DNA of 6,448 nt from Faecalibacterium sp. UBA7177. Lineage in GTDB: Bacteria; Bacillota; Clostridia; Oscillospirales; Ruminococcaceae. How positions within the stretch are numbered: the stretch's first letter is position 1; each line of letters begins with the position of its first letter. The stretch is taken from the NCBI GenBank assembly GCA_002491225.1, contig DKVN01000099.1:3583-10030 (forward strand), in the 5' to 3' direction. The notes below the pieces were generated by a model. That model was not told the origin of the DNA, did not search any database, and saw only the letters and a program-made list of their open reading frames with translations. Of the stretch, positions 1 to 5,273 are shown piece by piece. Position numbers and translations under genes: made by a program.

Positions 1-53
1 GGCAGCGGATGGCGAGAGATGGGCCTGCCTGTGCCGCCAGCGAATGGCGCGCG
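1..53. repeat. Two imperfect copies of a short dispersed repeat
   Basis: The first 13 bases, GGCAGCGGATGGC, are identical to the core of the repeat pair at 5274-5290 and 5333-5349. A diverged copy, GCCAGCGAATGGCGCGCG, lies at 36-53 and resembles the start of the copy at 5337-5353. The stretch 1-107 otherwise shows no convincing gene: frame 1 is open to a stop at 103-105 but gives a Pro/Arg-rich peptide that does not look like an ACT-domain serine dehydratase beta chain. I read it as intergenic repeat-containing sequence ahead of sdaAA. The copies are short, so chance and GC bias are not excluded. Confidence 0.45.
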
Positions 54-107
54 CCCGGACGAAATGCGCGCCGTGCAGCGCAAAAAGCAGAGAAAAGGAG
101 CATGACC

Positions 108-1004
108 ATGCCGGAAACTTTATCTTACCGCTCGATCGCGGGGCTCGTGGAGGCGGCCGAGGCGGCCGGGGTGCGGCTGTCGGCGCTGGTGCTGCGCCAG
201 CAGGCGGCCCAGTTAGAGCAGGACGAGGCCGCGCTCTACGAGACGATGCGCCAGCAGTACGCGGTGATGGCCGAGGCGGTGGCGGCGGGCTGCGCGCCGG
301 GGGTGCGCTCGGCGAGCGGGCTGTCAGGCGGGGACGCCTGCCGGATGCTCGAGGCCCAGCGCAGCGGCGCGATCCTCTGCGGGGGGCTCTTCACCGACGC
401 GATCGCCAAGGCGCTGGCGGTGAGCGAGTGGAACGCGGCGATGGGCCGGATCGTGGCGGCCCCCACGGCGGGCAGCTGCGGCATCCTGCCGGCGGCGCTG
501 CTGGCGGTGCAGGCGGCCCGCGGCCTGCCCGAGCGGGACTGCGTGATGGCCCTCTTCACCGCGGCGGCGGTGGGCATGGTGATCGCCGACCGCGCCTGCA
601 TCGCGGGGGCCGAGGGCGGCTGCCAGGCCGAGTGCGGCAGCGCCTCGGCGATGGCGGCGGCCGCGCTGGTGGAGGTGTGCGGCGGCCGCCCGGCCATGCT
701 GGACGCGGCCGTCTCGATCGCGCTGGCAAACCAGCTGGGCCTTGTGTGCGACCCGGTGGCCGGGCTGGTCGAGATCCCCTGCATCCACCGCAACGCCGCC
801 GGGGTGGCCCACGCCCTCACCGCGGCCCAACTGGCCCTCGCGGGGGTGCGCAGCCCCATCCCGGCCGATGAGACCATCCTCGCCATGAAGCGGGTGGGCG
901 ACGCGCTGCCCCCCGCCCTCAAGGAGACCGCCGAGGGCGGCCTCGCCGCCACCCCGACGGCGCGCAGGCTCTACGAGCAGGTGTTCGGCAAGCCACGGGG
1001 GTAA
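108..1004 (+). CDS. sdaAA: L-serine dehydratase, iron-sulfur-dependent, alpha subunit
   Basis: Catalytic alpha chain of the [4Fe-4S] L-serine dehydratase, which deaminates L-serine to pyruvate and ammonia in the cytoplasm. The 298-residue product has the usual length for the separate alpha chain. Diagnostic motifs are APTAGSCGILP (118-128), GAEGGCQAECGSASAM (167-182) and CDPVAGLVEIPCIHRN (214-229). Cys172, Cys214 and Cys225 have the same 42 and 11 residue spacings as the three cluster ligands known in the Legionella enzyme, so the cluster site looks intact. The ATG at 108 is chosen because AAAAGGAG (93-100) lies 7 bases before it; the ATG at 102 is too close, and the long extension from 9 is Arg/Ala-rich and unlike the family. 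The partner beta (ACT-like) chain, sdaAB, is not in the window; it may lie upstream or elsewhere. Transcription should stop at the terminator at 1093-1137. Confidence 0.95.
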   Translation: MPETLSYRSIAGLVEAAEAAGVRLSALVLRQQAAQLEQDEAALYETMRQQYAVMAEAVAAGCAPGVRSASGLSGGDACRMLEAQRSGAILCGGLFTDAIAKALAVSEWNAAMGRIVAAPTAGSCGILPAALLAVQAARGLPERDCVMALFTAAAVGMVIADRACIAGAEGGCQAECGSASAMAAAALVEVCGGRPAMLDAAVSIALANQLGLVCDPVAGLVEIPCIHRNAAGVAHALTAAQLALAGVRSPIPADETILAMKRVGDALPPALKETAEGGLAATPTARRLYEQVFGKPRG

Positions 1005-1062
1005 ACGGGAAGGCGGGCGGCAGCGCCGGGAAGCGCGTGAAAAGAATGACGAAAAGAAACGC

Positions 1063-1084
1063 CCCGGGGGACTCGTCCCCCGGG
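1063..1084. other. Perfect GC hairpin downstream of sdaAA
   Basis: CCCGGGGGA (1063-1071), loop CTCG, then TCCCCCGGG (1076-1084) form a perfect 9-bp stem with a 4-base loop, 58 bases after the sdaAA stop. It has no T tract of its own and sits 8 bases before the left arm of the terminator at 1093. It may act as a pause or 3'-end-stabilising hairpin for sdaAA mRNA, and it would also form in transcripts from the convergent strand. Confidence 0.6.
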
Positions 1085-1092
1085 ACCCCCAT

Positions 1093-1137
1093 CCTGCCGG
1101 GCAAAATTCTTTGCCCGGCGGGTTTTTGTTTTGTTTG
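1093..1137 (+). terminator. Rho-independent terminator of sdaAA
   Basis: Left arm CCTGCCGGGCAAA (1093-1105), loop ATTC, right arm TTTGCCCGGCGGG (1110-1122) make a 13-bp stem with a single T-G wobble. A broken T tract (TTTTTGTTTTGTTT, 1123-1136) follows directly. This is a textbook intrinsic terminator for the plus strand. The hairpin can also fold in the convergent minus transcript but has no T tract in that direction. Confidence 0.92.
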
Positions 1138-1209
1138 GTGGTTTCCCATTGGGCGGCAGGTTCCTTTCCTGGCGGCATGATAAGGCGCGTCGAGCCCGTC
1201 CAGCCCGGA

Positions 1210-1271
1210 CAAACGACCCCCGTCCGCGCTGAGCAGAAGCTCTGCTCCTCTGCCCCACGCCGCGTCGTTTG
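1210..1271. repeat. Inverted repeat with nested hairpin after the hydrolase gene
   Basis: CAAACGAC (1210-1217) and GTCGTTTG (1264-1271) are exact inverted copies. Inside them GAGCAGA (1231-1237), loop AGC, TCTGCTC (1241-1247) form a perfect 7-bp hairpin. The structure begins 19 bases beyond the stop of the minus-strand alpha/beta hydrolase gene. It may be the 3' end structure of that transcript, although no T tract follows on the minus strand. The non-coding stretch 1005-1289 holds this structure and the two sdaAA-side hairpins; I see no gene in it. Confidence 0.45.
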
Positions 1272-1289
1272 GCCGCCCGGCCAGACGGC

Positions 1290-2102
1290 TCAGAGCGTGC
1301 GCAGGAAATTCTCCACCGCCTGATTGAACGCCTCCGGGCGTTTGTTGGCGAGGAAGTGGTCGCCGGGCAGGATTTGCAGCTGCGCGCCGGGGATGCTGCG
1401 GGCGATCAGCTCGGTGTGCTCCTGCCGGATCATGTCCTTAGTGCCGCAGAGGACGAGGGTGGGCGCGGTGATGGCGGCAAGCTCCCGCGGCGCGATCATC
1501 GGGTCGTGAACCATCAGGCCGAGCAGCTCGGCATTGCGCTTTGCCTCGGGCGATCGTTCGGCAAACCGGCTGGCGAGCTTATAGCCCCACTCGATCGGCA
1601 GCTGCACCCGCCGTTTGACCCCGCCGGGGTCGAGGTTTCCTCCGTCCAGAATCAGCGCCCGGATTCGCTCGGGGTACTTGAGCGCGAATTTCATCGCGAT
1701 GTTCGCCCCATCCGAAAAGCCGAGAAGGATCGCCTGCGGGATCGCGAGCTGCTCCAGAAACGCATGCAGATCCTCGGCGAACTGCGCGATGGTAAAGGGG
1801 GCCGTGCCCCGCGGCGTCTCGCCGTGACCCCGGGTGTCCGGCGCGAGTACCCGGTAGTGGGCGCTGAAATACTCGATCTGATGCACAAAATATGAGCCGT
1901 CCTCCCCGTTGCCGTGCAAAAGGATGAGCGGGGGCCGGGGGCTGTCCGGCCCGGTTGGCCCGGCGGCAGCGGCGGACACGGCGGGCCCGGCTGGCGAGGC
2001 CGCCGAGGCGGGCCCGGCTGTCCCCTCCGGCCCGGCCGCTCTCTCCGGCCCGGCCGCCCCATTCTGAGGCCCCTGTTCCCGGTAGTGCAGGCGAAATTCC
2101 AT
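1290..2102 (-). CDS. Alpha/beta hydrolase with Gly/Ala/Pro-rich insert
   Basis: Cytosolic serine hydrolase of the alpha/beta fold; the substrate cannot be read from the sequence. From the ATG at 2102 the protein has 270 residues. The LILLHGNGEDG oxyanion loop is at 59-69, DTRGHGET at 89-96, the nucleophile elbow GFSDG puts the catalytic Ser at 130, LVLCGTKD supplies a likely Asp223, and PGDHF gives His249. The triad is therefore complete. The oddity is residues 12-56, a Gly/Ala/Pro-rich stretch between the first strand (MEFRLHYREQG) and the strand leading to the LHG motif, where relatives normally have a short turn. The start at 2102 matches the family N-terminus, with AAAGG about 11 bases upstream. 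An in-frame ATG at 2147 with its own AAAGG is possible, but it lies in the loop of a large hairpin. It is last in the minus-strand gene series and converges on sdaAA. Confidence 0.9.
   Translation of the reverse strand: MEFRLHYREQGPQNGAAGPERAAGPEGTAGPASAASPAGPAVSAAAAGPTGPDSPRPPLILLHGNGEDGSYFVHQIEYFSAHYRVLAPDTRGHGETPRGTAPFTIAQFAEDLHAFLEQLAIPQAILLGFSDGANIAMKFALKYPERIRALILDGGNLDPGGVKRRVQLPIEWGYKLASRFAERSPEAKRNAELLGLMVHDPMIAPRELAAITAPTLVLCGTKDMIRQEHTELIARSIPGAQLQILPGDHFLANKRPEAFNQAVENFLRTL
1935..2069 (-). repeat. Low-complexity Gly/Ala/Pro coding insert in the hydrolase
   Basis: This segment encodes residues 12-56 of the hydrolase, dominated by AGP and GPx units (for example AAGPERAAGPEGTAGP). 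At DNA level it holds internal direct repeats: GCGGGCCCGGCTG at 1981-1993 and 2008-2020 (27 bases apart), and CTCCGGCCCGGCCGC at 2025-2039 and 2043-2057 (18 bases apart). Both offsets are multiples of 9, so the units stay in frame. This fits growth by slippage or recombination. Confidence 0.75.
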
Positions 2103-2120
2103 CACAGCCGCCGCCTTTCC

Positions 2121-2171
2121 AAGGGCAGCACCGCACAAGGACGCCATGCGGCCTTTGTGTGGTGCTGCCTT
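2121..2171. repeat. Long palindromic hairpin element between MBL and hydrolase genes
   Basis: The left arm 2121-2140 (AAGGGCAGCACCGCACAAGG) pairs with the right arm 2152-2171 (CCTTTGTGTGGTGCTGCCTT) with one wobble and two single-base bulges. The centre, CGCCATGCG, can pair further. The gap between the MBL stop and the hydrolase start is 121 bases, unusually long for this gene series, and this element fills much of it. Neither strand has a T tract beside it, so it is not an ordinary intrinsic terminator. It may be a mobile palindromic repeat (REP or MITE-like), an mRNA processing or stability element, or a control on hydrolase translation. Confidence 0.7.
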
Positions 2172-2223
2172 AACTGTTTCCTTGTCCTGACTGCTTCCTT
2201 AAAAGTGTACGGGTACAGCTGCG

Positions 2224-2985
2224 TTACAGCCAGACCCCCCAATCGCCGTAGTCGAGCTTTCCGGTGCCGTGGTGCAGCCGCCCCTCGGCGTCAAGCTGCC
2301 GGAAGGCGTCCCGCATCCGGGCGGGCAGGTCGGGCTCGACCGTGAGCGCGTGGTGGGCCGGGAAAACCCGCTTTGCGGGCAGCGCCGCCACCTTTTCCAG
2401 CGAGGCGAGGTAGGCCTGCGGGTCGGTAGAGGGGTAATAGGCAAGCAGCATATCCTTGTATACAAGGTCGCCGGTGAAAAGGTAGCCCCGCTCCGGCTCC
2501 CAAAAGCAGAGGTGCCCCGGCGAGTGGCCTGGGGTGTGCAACGCCGTGATAATCCGGCCGCCGAGGTCGATGGTGTCGCCGTCAGCCAGCAGCCGGGTGG
2601 GGCGGCCCTGGAACATCTCATATTGGGTGATGTCGAAATCCTCCGGTGGGTCGCAGCGGTCCAGCACCATCTCCCGGATCGCTTCGATCGGCAGCGGAAA
2701 CTCGCCGTTCAGCCAGCCGAGCTCGGCCTCATGGGCGGTAAAGTCCGGGAAATACCGATGCCCGCCGATGTGATCCCAGTGGATATGGGTGGCCGCCGCC
2801 GTCACCGGGCCGCTCGCCAGCCGCCCCACCGGCGCGGAGATGTCCGCGATGCCGAGCCCAGTGTCGATGAGCAGGCTGCGGCGCTCGCCGTTCAGCAGAT
2901 AGCAGTGGGTCTCCTCCCAGTGGCGGTACTCGCTGATGCACCAGGTCTCGGGGTCGAGCCGGTCGATCGTGAACCACTCGCGCAT
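2224..2985 (-). CDS. MBL-fold metallo-hydrolase
   Basis: Metallo-beta-lactamase-fold hydrolase of the glyoxalase II-like type, 253 residues, cytosolic, with no signal peptide. The metal-binding motif THIHWDHIGGH (66-76) supplies His67, His69, Asp71 and His72. Further ligands are His154 in HTPGHSPGH, Asp173 in FTGDLVY and His211 in FPAHH. The dinuclear zinc site is thus complete and the protein is probably active. The substrate is unknown; such proteins cleave thioesters, lactones, phosphoesters or other esters. The start at 2985 is preferred because GAAAGGA (3002-2996) lies 10 bases upstream and MREWFTIDRLD opens the fold. That ribosome binding site overlaps the stop region of the DUF1835 gene, only 7 bases separate the two genes, and translational coupling is likely. 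Confidence 0.94.
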   Translation of the reverse strand: MREWFTIDRLDPETWCISEYRHWEETHCYLLNGERRSLLIDTGLGIADISAPVGRLASGPVTAAATHIHWDHIGGHRYFPDFTAHEAELGWLNGEFPLPIEAIREMVLDRCDPPEDFDITQYEMFQGRPTRLLADGDTIDLGGRIITALHTPGHSPGHLCFWEPERGYLFTGDLVYKDMLLAYYPSTDPQAYLASLEKVAALPAKRVFPAHHALTVEPDLPARMRDAFRQLDAEGRLHHGTGKLDYGDWGVWL

Positions 2986-2992
2986 AGAGGGG

Positions 2993-4231
2993 TCATCCTT
3001 TCTGATTGGAGTTAGGGCGCGCCGCGGCATCCCCGCACCGGCGCAGGATCCGGTGGTAGGCGGCCTCGTCCGGGCCGGGTTCGGTCACCGGCTGCAAAAG
3101 GCCCTGCCGGATGAACGCCTCGATCCGCTGCGCGCAGAAGCCGTCCCCGATGCCCAGCTGGTAGCGGCCCAGCACCCGGCCAACCACCACCGCCTCCTGA
3201 AACTGCTCCCCCTGCGCCTCGATCTCCCGCCAGATTAGCGGGTCGTAGATCGTCTCGGGCAGGCTCAGCAGGCGGCCGTTCAGCACCGCGCGCAGCGGCG
3301 CGTTCTCCCGCTGCAGCAGCCGCCACTGCTGCGCCAGCGCCCGCAGCTCCCCGGCCGGAAGCGTCCGGCCCAGCGCCGCCAGCCGCCCAAACTGCGGCGG
3401 CTCCACCTCGCCCCAGCCGGTCAGGGACGCGACCACGCTGCCGGGCCGCTCCGGCTCGGGCACGAGAACCGGGCGGTCATCCGGCCAGTCGGCGGGGTCG
3501 GGCAGCTCGACTGGGGCCCAGTCCAGCCGCAGAAACTCCGGCAGCTCCACCACCGTCACCTGCGGGATCACCGGCTGATTCGGATGATTTTGCTGATCTG
3601 GCTGGTCTGGCTGAGCCGACTGTTCCGGCGCGCCCGGCATGGTCTGGCCGTCCGGCTGATTTTGCCCATTCGGGCCATCCGGCCCATCCGGCCCGTCCGA
3701 AGCATCCGGGCCGAGCGGCCTGTAGGAGCCCAGCGGCCCCTCCGGCCCCAGCGTCTCCAGCTGCGCGGCCAGCCAGCTCAGGCCGCAGCGCTCGTCGGGG
3801 TTTTGGCTCACCCAGACCCGCACCGGCTCGGTTTTGGCGCGGGTCAGCAGGGTCGCCAGATCCTGCCGGGCGCGGGCGAGCAGTTGGGCCGCCGCGTCCG
3901 CCCCCTCGGCGGGGAAGGCGTGCATCAGCCCGGCCACCGCCGCCTCGCGCTGCGGGCCGATGCCCTCCTCGGCGATCCCGCCGACGCTCAGGGCCAGCGC
4001 AAAGCAGAGGATGTCGGCCCGGCGGCTCTCGAACGGCTGCGCGGCGGCCCAGGCGCGGCGCTCCCGCTCCTCAAACTGGCGGCGGTATTCCTCGGCCTCG
4101 GCCTCGGTGAAGGGGCTGCCGTCCTCGTGGCAGCCGATCACCCCCATCGTCCCCGCCACGCAGCCGCCCGGCCCGCCGGATGCCAGCGCCATGCTGCCCG
4201 CGGCGCTGTCGCTGAAAACTACTTCGAGCAT
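2993..4231 (-). CDS. DUF1835/DUF3658 domain protein with collagen-like insert
   Basis: A 412-residue protein of the DUF1835 plus DUF3658 family, which is widespread in Firmicutes and has no established biochemical role. The N-terminal DUF1835 part (about 1-155) begins MLEVVFSDSAAGSMALA and contains GTMGVIGCHEDGSPFTEAE (27-45) and DILCFALALSVGGI (73-86). The C-terminal DUF3658 part (about 305-395) carries LQRENAPLRAVLNG (306-319), IYDPLIWREI (328-337) and VGRVLGRYQLGIGDGF (350-365). Between VWVSQNPDERCGLSWLAAQL (139-158) and VTVVELPEFL (225-234), which nearly abut in relatives, lie some 63 residues of Gly/Pro/Asp/Gln-rich sequence. The start is supported by AGGAGG (4246-4241), 9 bases upstream. 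No signal peptide or membrane segment is seen. It is the third gene of the likely EamA operon and is tightly followed by the MBL gene. Confidence 0.88.
   Translation of the reverse strand: MLEVVFSDSAAGSMALASGGPGGCVAGTMGVIGCHEDGSPFTEAEAEEYRRQFEERERRAWAAAQPFESRRADILCFALALSVGGIAEEGIGPQREAAVAGLMHAFPAEGADAAAQLLARARQDLATLLTRAKTEPVRVWVSQNPDERCGLSWLAAQLETLGPEGPLGSYRPLGPDASDGPDGPDGPNGQNQPDGQTMPGAPEQSAQPDQPDQQNHPNQPVIPQVTVVELPEFLRLDWAPVELPDPADWPDDRPVLVPEPERPGSVVASLTGWGEVEPPQFGRLAALGRTLPAGELRALAQQWRLLQRENAPLRAVLNGRLLSLPETIYDPLIWREIEAQGEQFQEAVVVGRVLGRYQLGIGDGFCAQRIEAFIRQGLLQPVTEPGPDEAAYHRILRRCGDAAARPNSNQKG
3560..3748 (-). repeat. Collagen-like GPD/PDQ coding insert with 9-base periodicity
   Basis: This segment encodes residues 162-224 of the DUF1835 protein. 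The clearest array, read on the plus strand, is five successive 9-base units at 3672-3716: GGGCCATCC, GGCCCATCC, GGCCCGTCC, GAAGCATCC and GGGCCGAGC, giving DGPDGPDGPNG in the protein. A second weaker 9-base periodicity at about 3585-3622 encodes the QPDQPDQQ stretch. The array keeps the frame open, so unit gain or loss would change only the linker length. Confidence 0.75.
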
Positions 4232-4257
4232 TGTTGGGTTCCTCCTGTCGAACTGTC

Positions 4258-4275
4258 AAAAAGCAAAGCGTTTGC
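4258..4275 (-). terminator. Weak attenuator-like hairpin between small gene and DUF1835 gene
   Basis: On the minus strand GCAAA, loop CGC, TTTGC (4275-4263) is followed by five T residues (4262-4258). The stem is only 5 bp, so it is at best a weak or partial terminator. It lies in the 55-base gap between two genes read in the same direction and could lower expression of the downstream genes. Confidence 0.25.
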
Positions 4276-4286
4276 CAAAAACCGGG

Positions 4287-4634
4287 TCACACCCCTAGGA
4301 TCGTAAACGCCGGGTAGCGCGCAAAATTCTCCGCCGCCCACGGGATGAGCTCCCCGACCGCCTGCCACAGTTCCCCGCCGATGGTTTCGGCGTTTGCGCA
4401 GATCTGCTTCCACTGCTCCGCGCTGACCTCGGTCGGGCCAAAGGGGTCGTAGCCGGGCACCGCGCCCGCGATCAGTTCATCCAGGCCCAGAGAGGCCATG
4501 AGATCATCATGGAGGTCGAGCGAATCCTCCCGCCAGTGCACAGCGGCGGCCTCGTCCCAGTTGCCCCTTGCAAACTCGTGGTAGCAGGTGCTGTGTGTCC
4601 GTTTGCGCTCAGCTTCGGTCAGGAAAAATCGCAT
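4287..4634 (-). CDS. Uncharacterised small acidic protein, 115 residues
   Basis: I do not recognise a named family. The product starts MRFFLTEAERKRTHSTCYHEF and is rich in Asp, Glu and Trp. It carries WDEAAAVHWREDSLDLHDDL near residues 26-45, then VPGYDPFGPTEVSAEQWK, and ends in FTILGV. It has no signal peptide or membrane segment, so it is probably a cytosolic, mostly helical protein. Its size, acidity and DPFGPTEVS-like segment loosely recall small immunity-type proteins, but no toxin gene is adjacent and this is only an impression. The start is the ATG at 4634, because AGAGG (4647-4643) lies 8 bases upstream; the in-frame GTG at 4643 overlaps that binding site. It begins 21 bases after the EamA stop, which supports co-transcription. 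Confidence 0.8.
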   Translation of the reverse strand: MRFFLTEAERKRTHSTCYHEFARGNWDEAAAVHWREDSLDLHDDLMASLGLDELIAGAVPGYDPFGPTEVSAEQWKQICANAETIGGELWQAVGELIPWAAENFARYPAFTILGV

Positions 4635-4655
4635 CTCGCCCACCTCTTTGCCGCC

Positions 4656-5069
4656 TCAGAGCACCATCAAGAGGGTACCGGCCGCGATCAGGACACACCC
4701 GGCCACCGAGCGCGGGGTGGCCTTTTCGTGCAGAAAGACAAAGGCCAAGATCAGGGTGATGACCACGCTGAGCTTGTCGACCGGCACCACCTTGGAGGCC
4801 TCGCCGATCTGCAATGCCCGGTAGTAGCAGAGCCAGGAGGCCCCGGTGGCGAGGCCGGAGAGGATCAAAAACAGCCAGCTTTTGCGGCTGATTTCGCCGA
4901 TGCCGCCCTGCGCGCCGGTCAAAAACACCATGCCCCAGGCCATCGCCAGCACCACCACCGTGCGCAGCGCGGTGGCGAGGTTCGAGTTGACCCCCTCGAT
5001 GCCAACCTTGGCCAAAATCGAGGTCAGCGCCGCGAACACCGCGCTGCCCAATGCAAAAACCGCCCACAT
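4656..5069 (-). CDS. EamA-family (DMT) small membrane protein, one EamA domain
   Basis: A 137-residue integral membrane protein with a single EamA domain of the drug/metabolite transporter superfamily. Five hydrophobic segments are visible: about 2-20, 31-51, 64-83, 94-113 and 120-137. Motifs typical of the fold are the N-terminal TSILAKVGIEGVNSN, GLATGASWLCYYRALQIGEASKVVPVDKLSVV (split here at residues 72-90 and 91-103) and LHEKATPRSVAGCVLIAAG. Full-length EamA permeases carry two such domains, so this half-size form would have to pair with itself or a partner. The substrate is unknown. The start is ATG 5069 with AAGGGAG (5087-5081) 11 bases upstream; a closer ATG at 5077 is out of frame and opens only a 17-codon reading frame. 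It is first in the minus-strand operon, behind the promoter at 5139-5167. Confidence 0.88.
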   Translation of the reverse strand: MWAVFALGSAVFAALTSILAKVGIEGVNSNLATALRTVVVLAMAWGMVFLTGAQGGIGEISRKSWLFLILSGLATGASWLCYYRALQIGEASKVVPVDKLSVVITLILAFVFLHEKATPRSVAGCVLIAAGTLLMVL

Positions 5070-5095
5070 AAACCCATCTGCTCCCTTCGGTTGGG

Positions 5096-5136
5096 CCCCG
5101 GCGGCAATGGTCGCCTGCCGGGGTCTTTTTTGTTTT
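5096..5136 (+). terminator. Plus-strand intrinsic terminator in the EamA leader
   Basis: CCCCGGC plus GGC (5096-5105), loop AATGGTC, then GCC, a bulged T and GCCGGGG (5113-5123) form a 10-bp stem. It is followed on the plus strand by a T tract, TCTTTTTTGTTTT (5124-5136). The shape is that of a Rho-independent terminator, but no plus-strand gene lies upstream. Read on the minus strand the same bases form a hairpin at the 5' end of the EamA operon mRNA, ahead of its ribosome binding site. It may end antisense transcription, or it may protect or control the leader. Confidence 0.7.
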
Positions 5137-5138
5137 CT

Positions 5139-5167
5139 ATGATACCACAGGGCGGGGCAAAAGGGAA
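5139..5167 (-). promoter_or_regulatory. Extended -10 sigma-A-like promoter for the EamA operon
   Basis: On the minus strand the -10 hexamer TATCAT (5144-5139) is preceded by TGG, giving an extended TGn element. A poor -35, TTCCCT (5167-5162), stands 17 bases upstream. Transcription would begin near 5132, about 63 bases before the EamA ATG, with an A-rich 5' end followed at once by the hairpin at 5123-5096. The motif stands out as AT-rich in GC-rich surroundings. Confidence 0.6.
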
Positions 5168-5193
5168 TGGCGCGGAGCGCGGGAATCTCCAAG

Positions 5194-5212
5194 GTGCGCC
5201 GCCCCGGCGCAC
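5194..5212. other. Perfect 7-bp GC hairpin in the spacer
   Basis: GTGCGCC (5194-5200), loop GCCCC, GGCGCAC (5206-5212) form a perfect stem in the spacer between the EamA promoter and the TIGR03915 gene. There is no adjacent T tract on either strand. It may belong to the 3' region of the TIGR03915 transcript. The rest of 5070-5358 contains the EamA leader, its promoter and the direct repeats; I see no gene in it. Confidence 0.4.
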
Positions 5213-5273
5213 GGCGCCCGCTCACCTGCGGTTCTTTCTCCAACGCAGCGAACAACAAAAGAATCATCCCCTG

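Noticed and set aside
1..105. C-terminus of the serine dehydratase beta chain (sdaAB) in frame 1
   Set aside because: The open frame to the TGA at 103-105 does not resemble an ACT domain end, and the sequence holds repeat copies typical of the spacer at 5274-5349.
9..107. N-terminal extension of the serine dehydratase frame back to position 9
   Set aside because: The extension is Arg/Ala-rich, unlike the family, overlaps the repeat copies, and the ribosome binding site at 93-100 fits the ATG at 108.
236..952. Long minus-strand reading frame opposite sdaAA
   Set aside because: GC-rich coding DNA gives long antisense frames. The product has no recognisable motif while the plus strand encodes a complete enzyme with cluster cysteines.
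3585..3716. CRISPR-like or variable tandem array
   Set aside because: The 9-base units are short, contiguous and in frame inside a protein gene, with no spacer-repeat alternation, so this is a coding low-complexity array.
3584..4306. Long plus-strand frames opposite the DUF1835 gene
   Set aside because: Arg/Ala-rich shadow frames without a ribosome binding site; the minus strand matches a known family along its length.
4287..4643. GTG start at 4643 for the small protein
   Set aside because: The GTG overlaps the AGAGGTG ribosome binding site; the ATG at 4634 has proper spacing.
5070..5267. Extension of the EamA protein upstream to a start at 5267
   Set aside because: The extra residues are non-membrane, Arg/Pro-rich and cover the promoter and leader hairpin; the first hydrophobic segment begins at the ATG at 5069.
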